From assembly GCF_027352905.1 (NCBI RefSeq), contig NZ_DAIEIF010000017.1, positions 1 to 64,000 on the forward strand: 64,000 nt of DNA, given 5' to 3'. The stretch comes from Acidocella sp. Its GTDB lineage: Bacteria > Pseudomonadota > Alphaproteobacteria > Acetobacterales > Acetobacteraceae. Made by a program: the position numbers and the translations under genes. Below, in pieces: positions 44,650-53,643 of the stretch (its first letter is position 1; every line of letters starts with the position of its first letter). Below the pieces are notes generated by a model. That model saw nothing but the letters and a program-made list of their open reading frames with translations. It was not told the origin of the DNA and ran no database searches.

Positions 44650-44835
44650 ATGAGAGGCGTTTTGTTACTGCTGTTGGCGGTGGACATGCTGGCCGTGGTT
44701 GGCGTGATGATGGCCGGGGTTCTCGGCCTCACCAATCCGGGCCGCAACCCTCGCACCTCCAACCGGCTGATGCGCTGGCGGGTGGGGCTGCAGGCGGTGG
44801 CGGTATTGCTCGTCGTCGCACTGATGGTCACTTGA
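44650..44835 (+). CDS. HIG1 domain protein (small twin-helix membrane protein)
   Basis: 61 residues from ATG 44650. Two membrane helices (residues about 3-25 and 46-60) around 'NPRTSNRLMRWRVGLQAVAV', which is the HIG_1_N signature. In mitochondria HIG1 proteins associate with respiratory complexes; the bacterial role is unclear. Divergent from the mechanosensitive channel. Confidence 0.82.
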   Translation: MRGVLLLLLAVDMLAVVGVMMAGVLGLTNPGRNPRTSNRLMRWRVGLQAVAVLLVVALMVT

Positions 44836-44866
44836 CGCGCGCCTTTCCGTTTTCCCAGCTGACGCT

Positions 44867-45493
44867 GTGATCAACGGTGATCTGTTTCCCGTCTCGCCAC
44901 CCGGCTTGTGCGTTCTGCCGGGCTTCGCCCTGGCCGAGGAGGAAGCCCTGGTCGAGGCCGCGCTCGCCATCGCGTCTCGCGCGCCCTTCCGGCGGATGAA
45001 AACCCCGGGCGGGCGCGAGATGCGCGCCGCCATGACCAATTGCGGCGCGGCGGGCTGGGTGAGCGATGCCCGGGGGTATCGCTACGCGCGGGAGGATCCG
45101 CAGACGGGCGAGCCTTGGCCGGAACTGCCGGATCTCTTCAGGCGGCTGGCCACGCGGGCGGCGCGGGCGGCGGGCTTCACCGGATTCATGCCGGATATGG
45201 CGCTCATCAACCGCTATGAGCCAGGAGCCGGCATGGCCCTCCACCAGGATCTCGATGAGCGCGATTTCTCCGCTCCCATCGTCTCGGTCTCGCTCGGCTT
45301 GCCGGCCGTGTTTCTCTGGGGCGGGCCAAACCGGGCGGACCGCCCCGCCCGGCTCGCCCTGCGGAGCGGGGATGTGGCGGTATGGGGCGGCGCCGCGCGC
45401 AAATTCTTTCATGGGGTCGCCCCGCTCAAGCCGGGCGCGCATCCGCGCACCGGCGCCGCGCGGCTCAACCTCACCTTCAGGCGGGCTTTGTAG
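44867..45493 (+). CDS. alkB: AlkB-like 2-oxoglutarate/Fe(II) dioxygenase
   Basis: 208 residues from GTG 44867. 'NRYEPGAGMALHQDLDERDF' holds the HxD iron ligands, 'GAARKFFHGVAPLKPGAHP' the distal His, and 'GAARLNLTFRRAL' the Arg residues that hold 2-oxoglutarate and the base. Repairs N1-methyladenine and N3-methylcytosine in DNA/RNA. Length and motifs agree with E. coli AlkB. Confidence 0.92.
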   Translation: MINGDLFPVSPPGLCVLPGFALAEEEALVEAALAIASRAPFRRMKTPGGREMRAAMTNCGAAGWVSDARGYRYAREDPQTGEPWPELPDLFRRLATRAARAAGFTGFMPDMALINRYEPGAGMALHQDLDERDFSAPIVSVSLGLPAVFLWGGPNRADRPARLALRSGDVAVWGGAARKFFHGVAPLKPGAHPRTGAARLNLTFRRAL

Positions 45494-45563
45494 CGGGTAA
45501 GAAACAGTTGGAATCCCGCAACGGACCGGTCTACACTGGCGCGGCAATCGAGGGGAGACGCCT

Positions 45564-46208
45564 ATGCCGCGCTGCTTGAGCCATGCTTTGCCCTGGATAT
45601 TGGCGGCGGGAATTCTCCTGCCCCAGGCCGCCAGGGCCGGTGGCGATTATCATGTGCTGGGCAATGATGATGGGTGGGAGGTCGGCACGGGCACGGATTC
45701 GCAGGGCAACTCCTATTGTTCCTTGCAGGAGAACTCCTCCGACCAGAGCTATGGACTCGTTCTCGCCATCTATCCTTTGGGAAACAGCCCAAGTTTCGAG
45801 CTGCATCTGTTCAAATCGGACTGGTCGATCCCCGCCAATGCGGACGTGCCGACGAAATTCCTATTTTCCAATGGCGACAGCTGGAGCGCGAATGGCAGCG
45901 CCGCCAGCGATAACGGCCAGGTTGTCGATTACACGATCGGCATCAAGGACATGAAGGATTTCGTGAACGATTTCGCGCAATCCAACAGCATGGACATTCA
46001 ATTCATCAATGGCACGGAGCCGGAATGGACCGCAGATCTCACCGGCACGTCCCGCGCCTCGCAGGATTTGCTGGATTGCACGCAATCCCTCATCGACAAT
46101 AATGGCGGCAGCACCCAGCCCTATTCAACCCAGCCGGTCAACCCGGCCCCGCAATCCAATACCCAGCCCTATGATAATGGGCCATCGGGCAACGGCCGAA
46201 CTCTCTGA
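45564..46208 (+). CDS. Secreted hypothetical protein
   Basis: 214 residues. Sec signal peptide 'ALPWILAAGILLPQAARAGG' (cleavage near residue 26). The mature part is acidic and beta-rich with two cysteines ('NSYCSLQENSS' and 'LLDCTQSL') that may form a disulfide, and a Pro/Gln/Asn/Gly-rich tail. No family recognised. A hairpin overlapping its stop separates it from the convergent permease gene. Confidence 0.6.
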   Translation: MPRCLSHALPWILAAGILLPQAARAGGDYHVLGNDDGWEVGTGTDSQGNSYCSLQENSSDQSYGLVLAIYPLGNSPSFELHLFKSDWSIPANADVPTKFLFSNGDSWSANGSAASDNGQVVDYTIGIKDMKDFVNDFAQSNSMDIQFINGTEPEWTADLTGTSRASQDLLDCTQSLIDNNGGSTQPYSTQPVNPAPQSNTQPYDNGPSGNGRTL

Positions 46209-46224
46209 TCGCGGCCATTGCCCG
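46186..46224. terminator. Hairpin between convergent genes
   Basis: CGGGCAACGGCCG (46186-46198) pairs with CGGCCATTGCCCG (46212-46224), 12 of 13 positions, with a 13-base loop. No T tract on either side, so a bidirectional terminator role is plausible but not certain. Confidence 0.45.
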
Positions 46225-46233
46225 AGGCTTGAG

Positions 46234-47598
46234 TCATTCTGCTGAAACCAGGGCCGGGCGGCCATAGCCGCTGGGCCGGAAAAACAGGATACCGATCAAC
46301 AGCCCGCCGACCCCCACCACTTTGACGATCATGTCGAAGGTGGTGATGGCGTAGAAGCCAAGCCCGATGAGGGCGAGCGCGGAAAGGGCGGGGAAGACCA
46401 CGTATTGGAGGAAGGTGAAGCCCCGGCTGCCGCGATAGATCCAGGCGCAAACCAGCCCGGCCAGACCGTAATAATAGCAGACCTGCACCGCGATCGCCGC
46501 CACAGAATCGCTCAGAATAACCGAAACCGAGGGCATGAAGCTGGACAGGACGATCAGCGCCAGACCGATGAAGAGCAGCAGGTACATGGTCCGCACCGGC
46601 GTGACCGTTCTCTCATGGACCTGGCCGAAGGCGGCGGGCAGCGCCCGGTCGCGCCCCATGGCGAACAAGGTGCGGGAGAATTGGAGCATCGTCGTCTCCA
46701 GCGTCGCCACGGAGGAGAGAATGAGCACCAGGGCCGCCGCATAGCCGCCCACCTTGCCGAGGCCCGCCGCCAAAGCGACGTGATAGATGAGATTATCAGA
46801 AAATCCGGAGGCGTCTTTGAGCGAGAACATCATCAGCGCGGCCACGGTGAAGGCGACGAAGGAGGCGATGGTCGCGAAAATGGACCAGAACCCGCCGCGC
46901 CCGGCGAAGTTGCGGTCCTGCCCCTTGGTTTCCTCGGCCAGATTGGCCGTCACGTCCCAGCCCCAATAGAGAAAGACCACGCTGAGTGAGGAGGCGGCGA
47001 ACGTGCCGGGGGGATAATGAAATCCAAACCATGACCAGGAGAAGGGCGAGGCCGCGCCCCGCACGCCGCTATGGAAGAAAGCCGCGATTGAAATGATGAA
47101 GAGAATGCCCAGCTCGATGCTGCTCATCACCATCTGGATCTTACTGGTCAGCTCGATCCCCGCGATCAGAACCGCGCCGATGACGAGAAACCAGACCGCG
47201 CCGATGCCGGTGGTGAGCAGCACATGGCCGGCATAATCGGGGGCAAATAGTTGCAGCGTCGCGGTGCCGAGCGGCACCGAACCCGTCACCATGAAGACCA
47301 GCGCGGCGATGAGCAGCGCCCAGCCCGACAGATAGCCGAAAAACCCGCCGAAGACGGATTTCGTCCATTCATAGGCGGCGCCGGCATTCGGCATTTTATG
47401 GCTCAGGCCCTTATAGGCGACAGCGATGCCCAGCATCGGCACCGCGAAGACCAGCAGCGCGTTGGGCGAGACATAACCCGCCGTGGAGAGCAGCCCGGCG
47501 ATGGCCACGGCGATGGAGAAGCCGGGGGCGGAGCCGGCCACCCCCATGATGATGGACTCGGCAAAAGAGAGCGAATCCGCTTTCAGCTGTGTCGTCAT
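46234..47598 (-). CDS. APC-family amino acid/polyamine permease
   Basis: 454 residues, about twelve membrane segments. 'ESIIMGVAGSAPGFSIAVAI' and 'YEWTKSVFGGFFGYLSGWAL' are the conserved APC helices 1 and 3 regions. Last gene of the putrescine/agmatine operon, 22 bases after the deiminase, so a polyamine such as agmatine or putrescine is the likely substrate. Substrate specificity is inferred from context. Confidence 0.87.
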   Translation of the reverse strand: MTTQLKADSLSFAESIIMGVAGSAPGFSIAVAIAGLLSTAGYVSPNALLVFAVPMLGIAVAYKGLSHKMPNAGAAYEWTKSVFGGFFGYLSGWALLIAALVFMVTGSVPLGTATLQLFAPDYAGHVLLTTGIGAVWFLVIGAVLIAGIELTSKIQMVMSSIELGILFIISIAAFFHSGVRGAASPFSWSWFGFHYPPGTFAASSLSVVFLYWGWDVTANLAEETKGQDRNFAGRGGFWSIFATIASFVAFTVAALMMFSLKDASGFSDNLIYHVALAAGLGKVGGYAAALVLILSSVATLETTMLQFSRTLFAMGRDRALPAAFGQVHERTVTPVRTMYLLLFIGLALIVLSSFMPSVSVILSDSVAAIAVQVCYYYGLAGLVCAWIYRGSRGFTFLQYVVFPALSALALIGLGFYAITTFDMIVKVVGVGGLLIGILFFRPSGYGRPALVSAE

Positions 47599-47620
47599 TC
47601 GAGGATCGTTCCTGTCTGGA

Positions 47621-48727
47621 TCACGGCCCGCCCGGGGCCGTTGATTTGGGCTGTTGTTGGGTGATGCAATGGATGTTGCCCCCGCCGAGGAGAATCTCCC
47701 TGGCCGGAATCATCACGATCTCGCGGCCGGGAAAAAGCCGGGCCAGCACCGCGCGGGCGGGGGCATCGGTTTCGGCGCCGAAGGCGGGGGCGATGATCGC
47801 GCCGTTGGCGATGTAGAAATTCACATAGGAGGCGGCCAGGCGCGCGCCCGCCTCGCGGTTCATGCCGGTGGCGGTGGCGTCCACCCCGTCCGCCTCCTCG
47901 GCGGTGTAGAACATCGGTGCTGGCATCGGGATCTTCTCGACCCGCAGCCGCCGGCCCCGCGCGTCGCGCGCCGCTTGCAGCGCCGCCTCGGCGTCGCGGC
48001 TGACCGCGTAATGCGGGTCGGCGGGGTCATCGCACCAGCTCAGCAGCACCACCCCCGGCGCGGCGAAACAGGCGAGATTATCCACATGCCCATCCGTCTC
48101 GTCATGCGGCACCCCCTCCTTCAGCCAGATGACGTGGCGGCTGCCGGTATAATCCTTCAGCATCCGCTCCATCTCCTGGCGGGTGACGCCCCGGTTGCGG
48201 TTTTCGTTCAGCACGCATTGCTCGACCGCGAGCACGGTGCCCTCGCCATCCACATGCAGGGCGCCGCCCTCCATCACCAGCGGCGCGCGGAACCGCCGGG
48301 CGCGCTCCAGCTCCAGGATCTTGCGGGCGATGGCGTCATCCTTATCCCAGGGGAAGTACAGCCCGCCCCAGCTGGTGAACGGCCAGTCCACCCCCGCCAG
48401 CTCGCCGCCGGGACCCAGCAAAAAGGTGCAGGCCACATCGCGCGCCCACGCGTCGTCGCTGCTCATCTCCACCACCCGCACCCCGGGCGGCAGCATGGCG
48501 CGGGCATGATCGTATTGGCGGCGGCTCACCAGCATCGTCACCGGCTCAAACCGGGCGATGGCGCTGGCCACTTCGGTAAACGCCTTTTGCGCCGGCTTGG
48601 CGCCGAGGCGCCAATTATCCGGGCGCTCGGGCCAGATCATCCAGCACCCGGCATGCGGCGCCCATTCCGCCGGCATGGCGAACCCGGCCTCGCGCGGCGT
48701 CACCTCTTGCCCCTCTCTTTTAGGCAT
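47621..48727 (-). CDS. aguA: Agmatine deiminase / peptidylarginine-deiminase family
   Basis: 368 residues from ATG 48727. 'MPAEWAPHAGCWMIWPERPD' near the N-terminus and the active-site end 'GGGNIHCITQQQP' with catalytic Cys354 are diagnostic. Converts agmatine to N-carbamoylputrescine and ammonia. It overlaps the glutamine-synthetase-like gene by 8 bases; aguB is not adjacent. Confidence 0.92.
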   Translation of the reverse strand: MPKREGQEVTPREAGFAMPAEWAPHAGCWMIWPERPDNWRLGAKPAQKAFTEVASAIARFEPVTMLVSRRQYDHARAMLPPGVRVVEMSSDDAWARDVACTFLLGPGGELAGVDWPFTSWGGLYFPWDKDDAIARKILELERARRFRAPLVMEGGALHVDGEGTVLAVEQCVLNENRNRGVTRQEMERMLKDYTGSRHVIWLKEGVPHDETDGHVDNLACFAAPGVVLLSWCDDPADPHYAVSRDAEAALQAARDARGRRLRVEKIPMPAPMFYTAEEADGVDATATGMNREAGARLAASYVNFYIANGAIIAPAFGAETDAPARAVLARLFPGREIVMIPAREILLGGGNIHCITQQQPKSTAPGGP

Positions 48728-50087
48728 TTTTCAAATAGGCGTCGTATTCCACATCGGAAATCCGCTTGCGCATCTCGCTGATTTCCTGCCGCTTGCAGGC
48801 GGTGAAGTAACGCTGGAACGTCTCCCCGAATACCTCCGCCATCGCGGGCGAGGCGGCGAAGCGCTCTACCGCCCCGGACCAGGCGATGGGCAAAGGCGGC
48901 GCCGCTTGGCTGCGGGCGCCACCCAGGCTTTCCTCGCCCGGCTCCATCTCCCCTTCCAGCCCCCGCAGGGCGGTGCCCAGCAGCGCGGCGAAGGCGAGAT
49001 ACGGGTTGCAATCCGCCCCGGCCACGCGATGCTCGATTCGCGAGGCCGCGGGATCGGCGGTGATCACCCGCACCGCCGCCATGCGGTTGTCATGCCCCCA
49101 ATCGCCATAGGTGGGGGCGTGCACGCCGGGGGCGAAGCGGCGGTAGGAATTGGCGTGGGGCGCCAGGGTGAGCATCGTATCCGGCATGGCCTGGATGATG
49201 CCGCCCAGCGCATGATACAGGGCCGGCGCGGCGCGCTCCGGCGTGGCGGCGAAGATGTTGCGGCCCTGCCGGTCGAGCACCGAGAGATGCACATGCATGC
49301 CCGAGCCCGCCCATTGCCCGTAGGGCTTGGCCATGAAGGTGGCGGTAAGCCCGTGCTTGCGCGCCACCTGCTTGATGGTGCGCTTGAACAAGGTGGCGCT
49401 GTCGGCCACGCGCAGCGCGTCTGTGGAATATTTCAGCGTCACCTCGAACTGCCCTGGCCCCGCCTCGCTCACCAGCGTTTCCAGGGTAATGTCCTGGGCC
49501 TGGGCGCAGGCCATCATCTCGCGCAGGATCGGCTCGTAATCATGCACCTCGGCCAGCCCCACGGCGTCGATCTGCCAGCCGCGCCAGCCGGATTCATCCG
49601 CTCCGCGCGGGGCGATGCGCAGCCCGTCATGCCGGGTGGAATCCACAAGGTAGAATTCCAGCTCCACGCCCAGCGCCGGGGTCAGCCCCGCCGCGGCGTA
49701 GCGGTCCAGCACGCGCGCCAGCACCCCGCGCGGGTCGAGATCGAAGATGCGCCCATCTGCCTCGCGCATGGTGAGCAGAGCCTGCACCACATTGCCCTCG
49801 GCCCAGCCCATGCGGGTGATGGAATGCGGCACGGCCACGCATAGCCCGTCCGGGTCGCCGGTATCGTGGACGATGCCCCCCTCCACGATGTCCCGCCCCC
49901 AGATATCCAGGAGAAAGGCGGAGCGCGGAATCGCCACCCCGCCATTGAGCAGGGCCTTGGCCTTGTCGCGCTGGAGCCATTTGCCGCGGGGCACGCCGTT
50001 CACGTCGATGATGAAGGTTTCGATATAATCGGCGCTGCTGAGCAGGCCGAGCTTGGTCTCGATCTCGGGATGCGTCAGCATGTTCAT
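48720..50087 (-). CDS. puuA: Glutamine-synthetase-family gamma-glutamylpolyamine synthetase
   Basis: 455 residues from ATG 50087, overlapping the aminotransferase stop by 4 bases. GS core motifs: 'GVELEFYLVDSTRHDG', 'FMAKPYGQWAGSGMHVHLSV' and 'RIEHRVAGADCNPYLAFAAL'. The presence in a putrescine operon makes a PuuA-like role (gamma-glutamylation of putrescine using ATP) more likely than ammonia assimilation. Exact amine not shown by the sequence. Confidence 0.85.
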   Translation of the reverse strand: MNMLTHPEIETKLGLLSSADYIETFIIDVNGVPRGKWLQRDKAKALLNGGVAIPRSAFLLDIWGRDIVEGGIVHDTGDPDGLCVAVPHSITRMGWAEGNVVQALLTMREADGRIFDLDPRGVLARVLDRYAAAGLTPALGVELEFYLVDSTRHDGLRIAPRGADESGWRGWQIDAVGLAEVHDYEPILREMMACAQAQDITLETLVSEAGPGQFEVTLKYSTDALRVADSATLFKRTIKQVARKHGLTATFMAKPYGQWAGSGMHVHLSVLDRQGRNIFAATPERAAPALYHALGGIIQAMPDTMLTLAPHANSYRRFAPGVHAPTYGDWGHDNRMAAVRVITADPAASRIEHRVAGADCNPYLAFAALLGTALRGLEGEMEPGEESLGGARSQAAPPLPIAWSGAVERFAASPAMAEVFGETFQRYFTACKRQEISEMRKRISDVEYDAYLKNA

Positions 50088-51463
50088 TCCGCCACCTCGT
50101 CGCGCACGTCGCGCAGGGTCTGCTCGAACGCCGTCTTCGCCATCGCCGCGAAGCGGGCGACCTCTTCCTCGGAGATGATGAGGGGCGGGGAGAACAGCAT
50201 GGTGTCGCGCGTCGCCCGCATCATCAACCCGTTGGCGATGCAATGATCACGGCAGAGCGCGCCCACCCGGCCATTCTTGGCGAAGAATTTGCGCGTGCGC
50301 TTATCCGCCGTCAGCTCGATGGCGCCGATCAGCCCCACCCCGCGAATCTCGCCCACGATCGGCAGATCGCCGATCGCCTCGTTCAGCTTCTCGCGCAGCA
50401 GCGCCCCTTTGGCGGTGGCGGTCTCTACCAGCCTCTCGGTCTCGAGGATTTCGATATTCTTCAGCGCCACGGCGCAGGAAACCGGATGGCCGGAATAGGT
50501 GAAGCCGTGGAAATACTCGCCAGCCTCGTTGATGAGCACATCGGCGACGCGGTTGTTCAAGAACAGCGCCGAGAGCGGCACATAGCCGGAGGTGAGTCCC
50601 TTGGCGGTCGTCATCATATCCGGCTTGATACCGAAATAATCAGTGCCGAACATCCGCCCCGTGCGGCCATAGCCGCAGATCACCTCATCGGCGATGAGCA
50701 GAATGTCGTATTGCCGGCAGATGCGGTTGATCTCCGGCCAGTAGGTCTCGGGCGGAATGATGACACCGCCCGCGCCCTGGATCGGCTCGCCGATAAAGCC
50801 CGCCACATGCTCGGGCCCGAGTTCGAGGATCTTCTTTTCCACCTCGCGCGCCGCGTAGAGGCCGAATTCCTCGGGGCTCATCTGCCCGCCCTTGCCGTAC
50901 CAGTAAGGCGGCAGCACATGGGCGAAATTCGGCAGATCCCCGGCCTGGCGGTGCATGTCCTTCATGCCCCCCGCCGAGGCTCCCAGCGTGGTGGAGCCGT
51001 GATAGCCATACTCCCGGCCGATGAAGATTTTTTTCTCGGGCTTGCCCAGGGTCTGCCAATAGACCCGCGCGGTGCGCAGGGCGGAATCCACCGCCTCGGA
51101 GCCGGAGCAGGCGAAAAACACATGTTCGAACCCCGCGGGGGCGATGGAGGCGAGCTTCTTCGCCAGTAAAACCGTGGGCTCCGTCGTGGTTTTAAAAAAG
51201 GCATTGTAATAGGGCAGCCGGCGCATCTGGCTGGCGGCCGCCTCCACCAGCTCCGCGCGGCCATAGCCCGCCGCCACGCACCACAGCCCGGCCATGCCGT
51301 CCATGATCCTGTTGCCCTGGGAATCGTGAATATACACGCCCTCGGCGGAGGTAATGACCCGCACCCCTTGCTGATGCAGCTCTTTATGGTCGGTGAAGGG
51401 GTGGAAATGATGGGCGGCGTCCTCGGCCTGCCAATCGATCGCGTGATTGAGATCGTCCAACAT
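50084..51463 (-). CDS. spuC: Class III aminotransferase, putrescine-pyruvate type
   Basis: 459 residues from ATG 51463 with an upstream CGGAGC site. PLP-binding Lys288 in 'DMMTTAKGLTSGYVPLSALF', 'FACSGSEAVDSALRTAR' and 'GFIGEPIQGAGGVIIPPETY'. The closest described group is SpuC-like enzymes that move the amino group of putrescine to pyruvate. First gene of the four-gene operon. Confidence 0.87.
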   Translation of the reverse strand: MLDDLNHAIDWQAEDAAHHFHPFTDHKELHQQGVRVITSAEGVYIHDSQGNRIMDGMAGLWCVAAGYGRAELVEAAASQMRRLPYYNAFFKTTTEPTVLLAKKLASIAPAGFEHVFFACSGSEAVDSALRTARVYWQTLGKPEKKIFIGREYGYHGSTTLGASAGGMKDMHRQAGDLPNFAHVLPPYWYGKGGQMSPEEFGLYAAREVEKKILELGPEHVAGFIGEPIQGAGGVIIPPETYWPEINRICRQYDILLIADEVICGYGRTGRMFGTDYFGIKPDMMTTAKGLTSGYVPLSALFLNNRVADVLINEAGEYFHGFTYSGHPVSCAVALKNIEILETERLVETATAKGALLREKLNEAIGDLPIVGEIRGVGLIGAIELTADKRTRKFFAKNGRVGALCRDHCIANGLMMRATRDTMLFSPPLIISEEEVARFAAMAKTAFEQTLRDVRDEVAE

Positions 51464-51744
51464 GAATGGATGCTCCGATAAGGCTGAAAATATCATGAAA
51501 AATCGCGCTTATTCAGCGCTGGGTTCAGAATTTTCAGCGGCGGGGCGGGCTAAAGCCGATACGTGCGCAGAGAATAAGCAACTCTGCTTGCAAATTGGGC
51601 GCAGTTGGTTGGGCTGCTGAAACCATATCCAAGATTGCCATGGCGAGATGACGGTTAGCAAGATATTTTTCCAGGCTCGCCCTGGCCGCGCCGCCGTTCT
51701 CTGGCCCCTTGCCGCCCCGGCCCGGGCCGGGCAAATGATCCGCC
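51464..51744. other. Regulatory spacer between the putrescine operon and the WD40 gene
   Basis: 281 bases with no gene. It has an 8-bp inverted repeat CTGAAAAT (51484-51491) and ATTTTCAG (51530-51537) upstream of the operon start, a possible regulator site, and AT-rich DNA for promoters. No terminator seen. Confidence 0.4.
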
Positions 51745-52755
51745 ATGTCTTCCGATCTCGACCAGCTTCTCACCGCGCGCGGCCGCCAGGCCCGGCTGGG
51801 CGCATATGTTACGGCCATCGCTTTCGATGCCTCTGGCCATTCCGCCTTCGCCCTGGGCGATGGCACGCTGCGGCTGGGGCGGGAGTTCACGCCCCTGGAG
51901 GTGCACCGGGGCGCGGCGCTCTGCCTCGCCGCCCATCCCGCGGGCGGTTTTTGCTCCGGCGGGGATGATGGCCGGCTCGTCCATACCAGCGCCGGCGGTG
52001 TGGCCCAGGAATTGCGGAGTTTCGGCTCGAAATGGGTGGAGCATGTCGCGGCGTTTTCCGGCAAGGGGAGCCTGCTGGCGGCGGCGGCCGGCAAGGCCGC
52101 GCATTTGCTCACGCCGGAGGGCGCGGTGGTGAAAACCCTGGAATATCCCTCCACCGTCACCGGCCTCGCCTTCGATGCCAAGGGCAAGCGCATCGCCGCC
52201 TCGCATTACAACGGCGCCACGCTCAATTTCACCGCGCCTGCCGCCAGCACGCCGCAGCGCCTGGAATGGAAGGGCAGCCATACCGGCCTCGCCCTGCATC
52301 CGGCGGGCGCGGCGCTGGTCACCTCCATGCAGGAAAACGCCTTGCATGGCTGGACCCTGCCGGAGGGCAAGCACATGCGCATGTCCGGCTATCCCAGCAA
52401 GCCGGAATCCATCGCCTTCACCCGTTCCGGCCGCTGGCTGGCCTCGGCGGGGGCGGAATCGGTGGTGCTCTGGCCGTTTTTCGGCGGCGGCCCCATGGGC
52501 AAGCCTCCCACGGAGCTCGGCATGGGCGATGGCGTGGTCAAACGCGTCGCCAGCCACCCCCAGCACGAGGTGGTGGCGGCGGGGCTCAATACCGGCCTGG
52601 CGCTGATCATCGACGTGGGGCGCGAGCGCGTGCTGCCGGTCTGCGGGCCAGGGCGGGGCGCGGTCTCGGCCCTGGCCTGGAGCCCCTCCGGCGCGGAGCT
52701 CGCTTTGGGCACGGAGGAGGGCTTCGCCGCCATCATCGGTTTCAGCGAGGTCTGA
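51745..52755 (+). CDS. WD40-repeat-like protein
   Basis: 336 residues. Repeating blade-like units: 'AIAFDASGHSAFALGDGTLR', 'CLAAHPAGGFCSGGDDGRL', 'GLAFDAKGKRIAASHYNGA', 'IAFTRSGRWLASAGAESVVL' and 'ALAWSPSGAELALGTEEGFA', the D-G-x-L-x-hydrophobic pattern of a WD40 propeller of about seven blades. Cytosolic with no signal peptide. Function unknown; convergent with rsmA. Confidence 0.82.
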   Translation: MSSDLDQLLTARGRQARLGAYVTAIAFDASGHSAFALGDGTLRLGREFTPLEVHRGAALCLAAHPAGGFCSGGDDGRLVHTSAGGVAQELRSFGSKWVEHVAAFSGKGSLLAAAAGKAAHLLTPEGAVVKTLEYPSTVTGLAFDAKGKRIAASHYNGATLNFTAPAASTPQRLEWKGSHTGLALHPAGAALVTSMQENALHGWTLPEGKHMRMSGYPSKPESIAFTRSGRWLASAGAESVVLWPFFGGGPMGKPPTELGMGDGVVKRVASHPQHEVVAAGLNTGLALIIDVGRERVLPVCGPGRGAVSALAWSPSGAELALGTEEGFAAIIGFSEV

Positions 52756-52759
52756 GCGT

Positions 52760-53596
52760 CTATCCGCCCTGGCCGCGCAGCGCGCGCAGCAGCGCCAGGA
52801 ATTCCTCCACCTCCAGCGTCTCCGCCCGGCGCGAGGGGTCGAGCCCCGCCGCCTCGCACAGCGCCGCCCCGCCCAGCGGCTTCAACGCCCCGCGCAGCAT
52901 CTTGCGCCGCTGGCCGAAGGCGGCGGCGGTCAGCCGTTCCATAGCCTTGATCTCCACCGCCGGCGGTTGCGCGGGCCGGGGCGTAAGCCGGATCAGCCCT
53001 GAATCCACCTTGGGCGGCGGCGCGAAGGCGCCGGCCGGAATCCGCATCAGCATCGTTACCTCGCATAGCCATTGCGCCAGCACCGATACACGGCCATAGG
53101 CGCCGGTGCCCGGCCGGGCGCAGATGCGCGCCGCCACCTCCCATTGGAACATCAGCGTCATCGCCTGGTATTCCCCCGCCTGGTGCAGCCAGTTCACCAG
53201 CAAGGAGGTGCCGATATTGTAAGGCAGGTTGGCGACGATGGCGCGCGGCCCCGGCACCAGCGCGGGCAGATCCGCCCGCAGCGCGTCGGCCTCGATCACG
53301 GTCAGCCTGTCCGTTGCCGCCGCCAGCGCCTGGACCGCCGCGACGGCGCGCGGGTCGAACTCGATGGCCGTGACATGCCGGGCCCCGCGCGCGAGCAGGG
53401 CGCGGGTCAGGCCGCCGGGGCCGGGGCCGATCTCGATCACGTTCACCCCTTCGAGATCCCCCGCGGCGGCGGCGATGCGCCCCAGCAGCCCGGCATCCAG
53501 CAGAAAATGCTGGCCCAGGGATTTATCCGCCCGCAAATCGAATTCGCGGATGACCGCCGCCAGAGACGGCAAGGAATCTAATGAATCTTGGGCCAT
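52760..53596 (-). CDS. rsmA: 16S rRNA dimethyladenosine transferase
   Basis: 278 residues from ATG 53596. 'LGQHFLLDAGLLGRIAAAAG', SAM motif 'VIEIGPGPGGLTRALLARGA' and 'NLPYN' (residues 123-127). Dimethylates two adenines in helix 45 of 16S rRNA. It is divergent from the channel gene at 53644. Confidence 0.94.
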   Translation of the reverse strand: MAQDSLDSLPSLAAVIREFDLRADKSLGQHFLLDAGLLGRIAAAAGDLEGVNVIEIGPGPGGLTRALLARGARHVTAIEFDPRAVAAVQALAAATDRLTVIEADALRADLPALVPGPRAIVANLPYNIGTSLLVNWLHQAGEYQAMTLMFQWEVAARICARPGTGAYGRVSVLAQWLCEVTMLMRIPAGAFAPPPKVDSGLIRLTPRPAQPPAVEIKAMERLTAAAFGQRRKMLRGALKPLGGAALCEAAGLDPSRRAETLEVEEFLALLRALRGQGG

Positions 53597-53643
53597 GCGG
53601 CTTGTTAGCCCATGCCCCGGCATGGCAACAGGGCAGCGTGGAT

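Noticed and set aside
43144..44835. Very long + strand reading frame (563 codons) opposite the mechanosensitive channel
   Set aside because: Its composition is a GC-codon shadow rich in Arg/Gly/His/Gln with no domain; the minus-strand channel is clear. Only the last 61 codons (HIG1 protein) are real.
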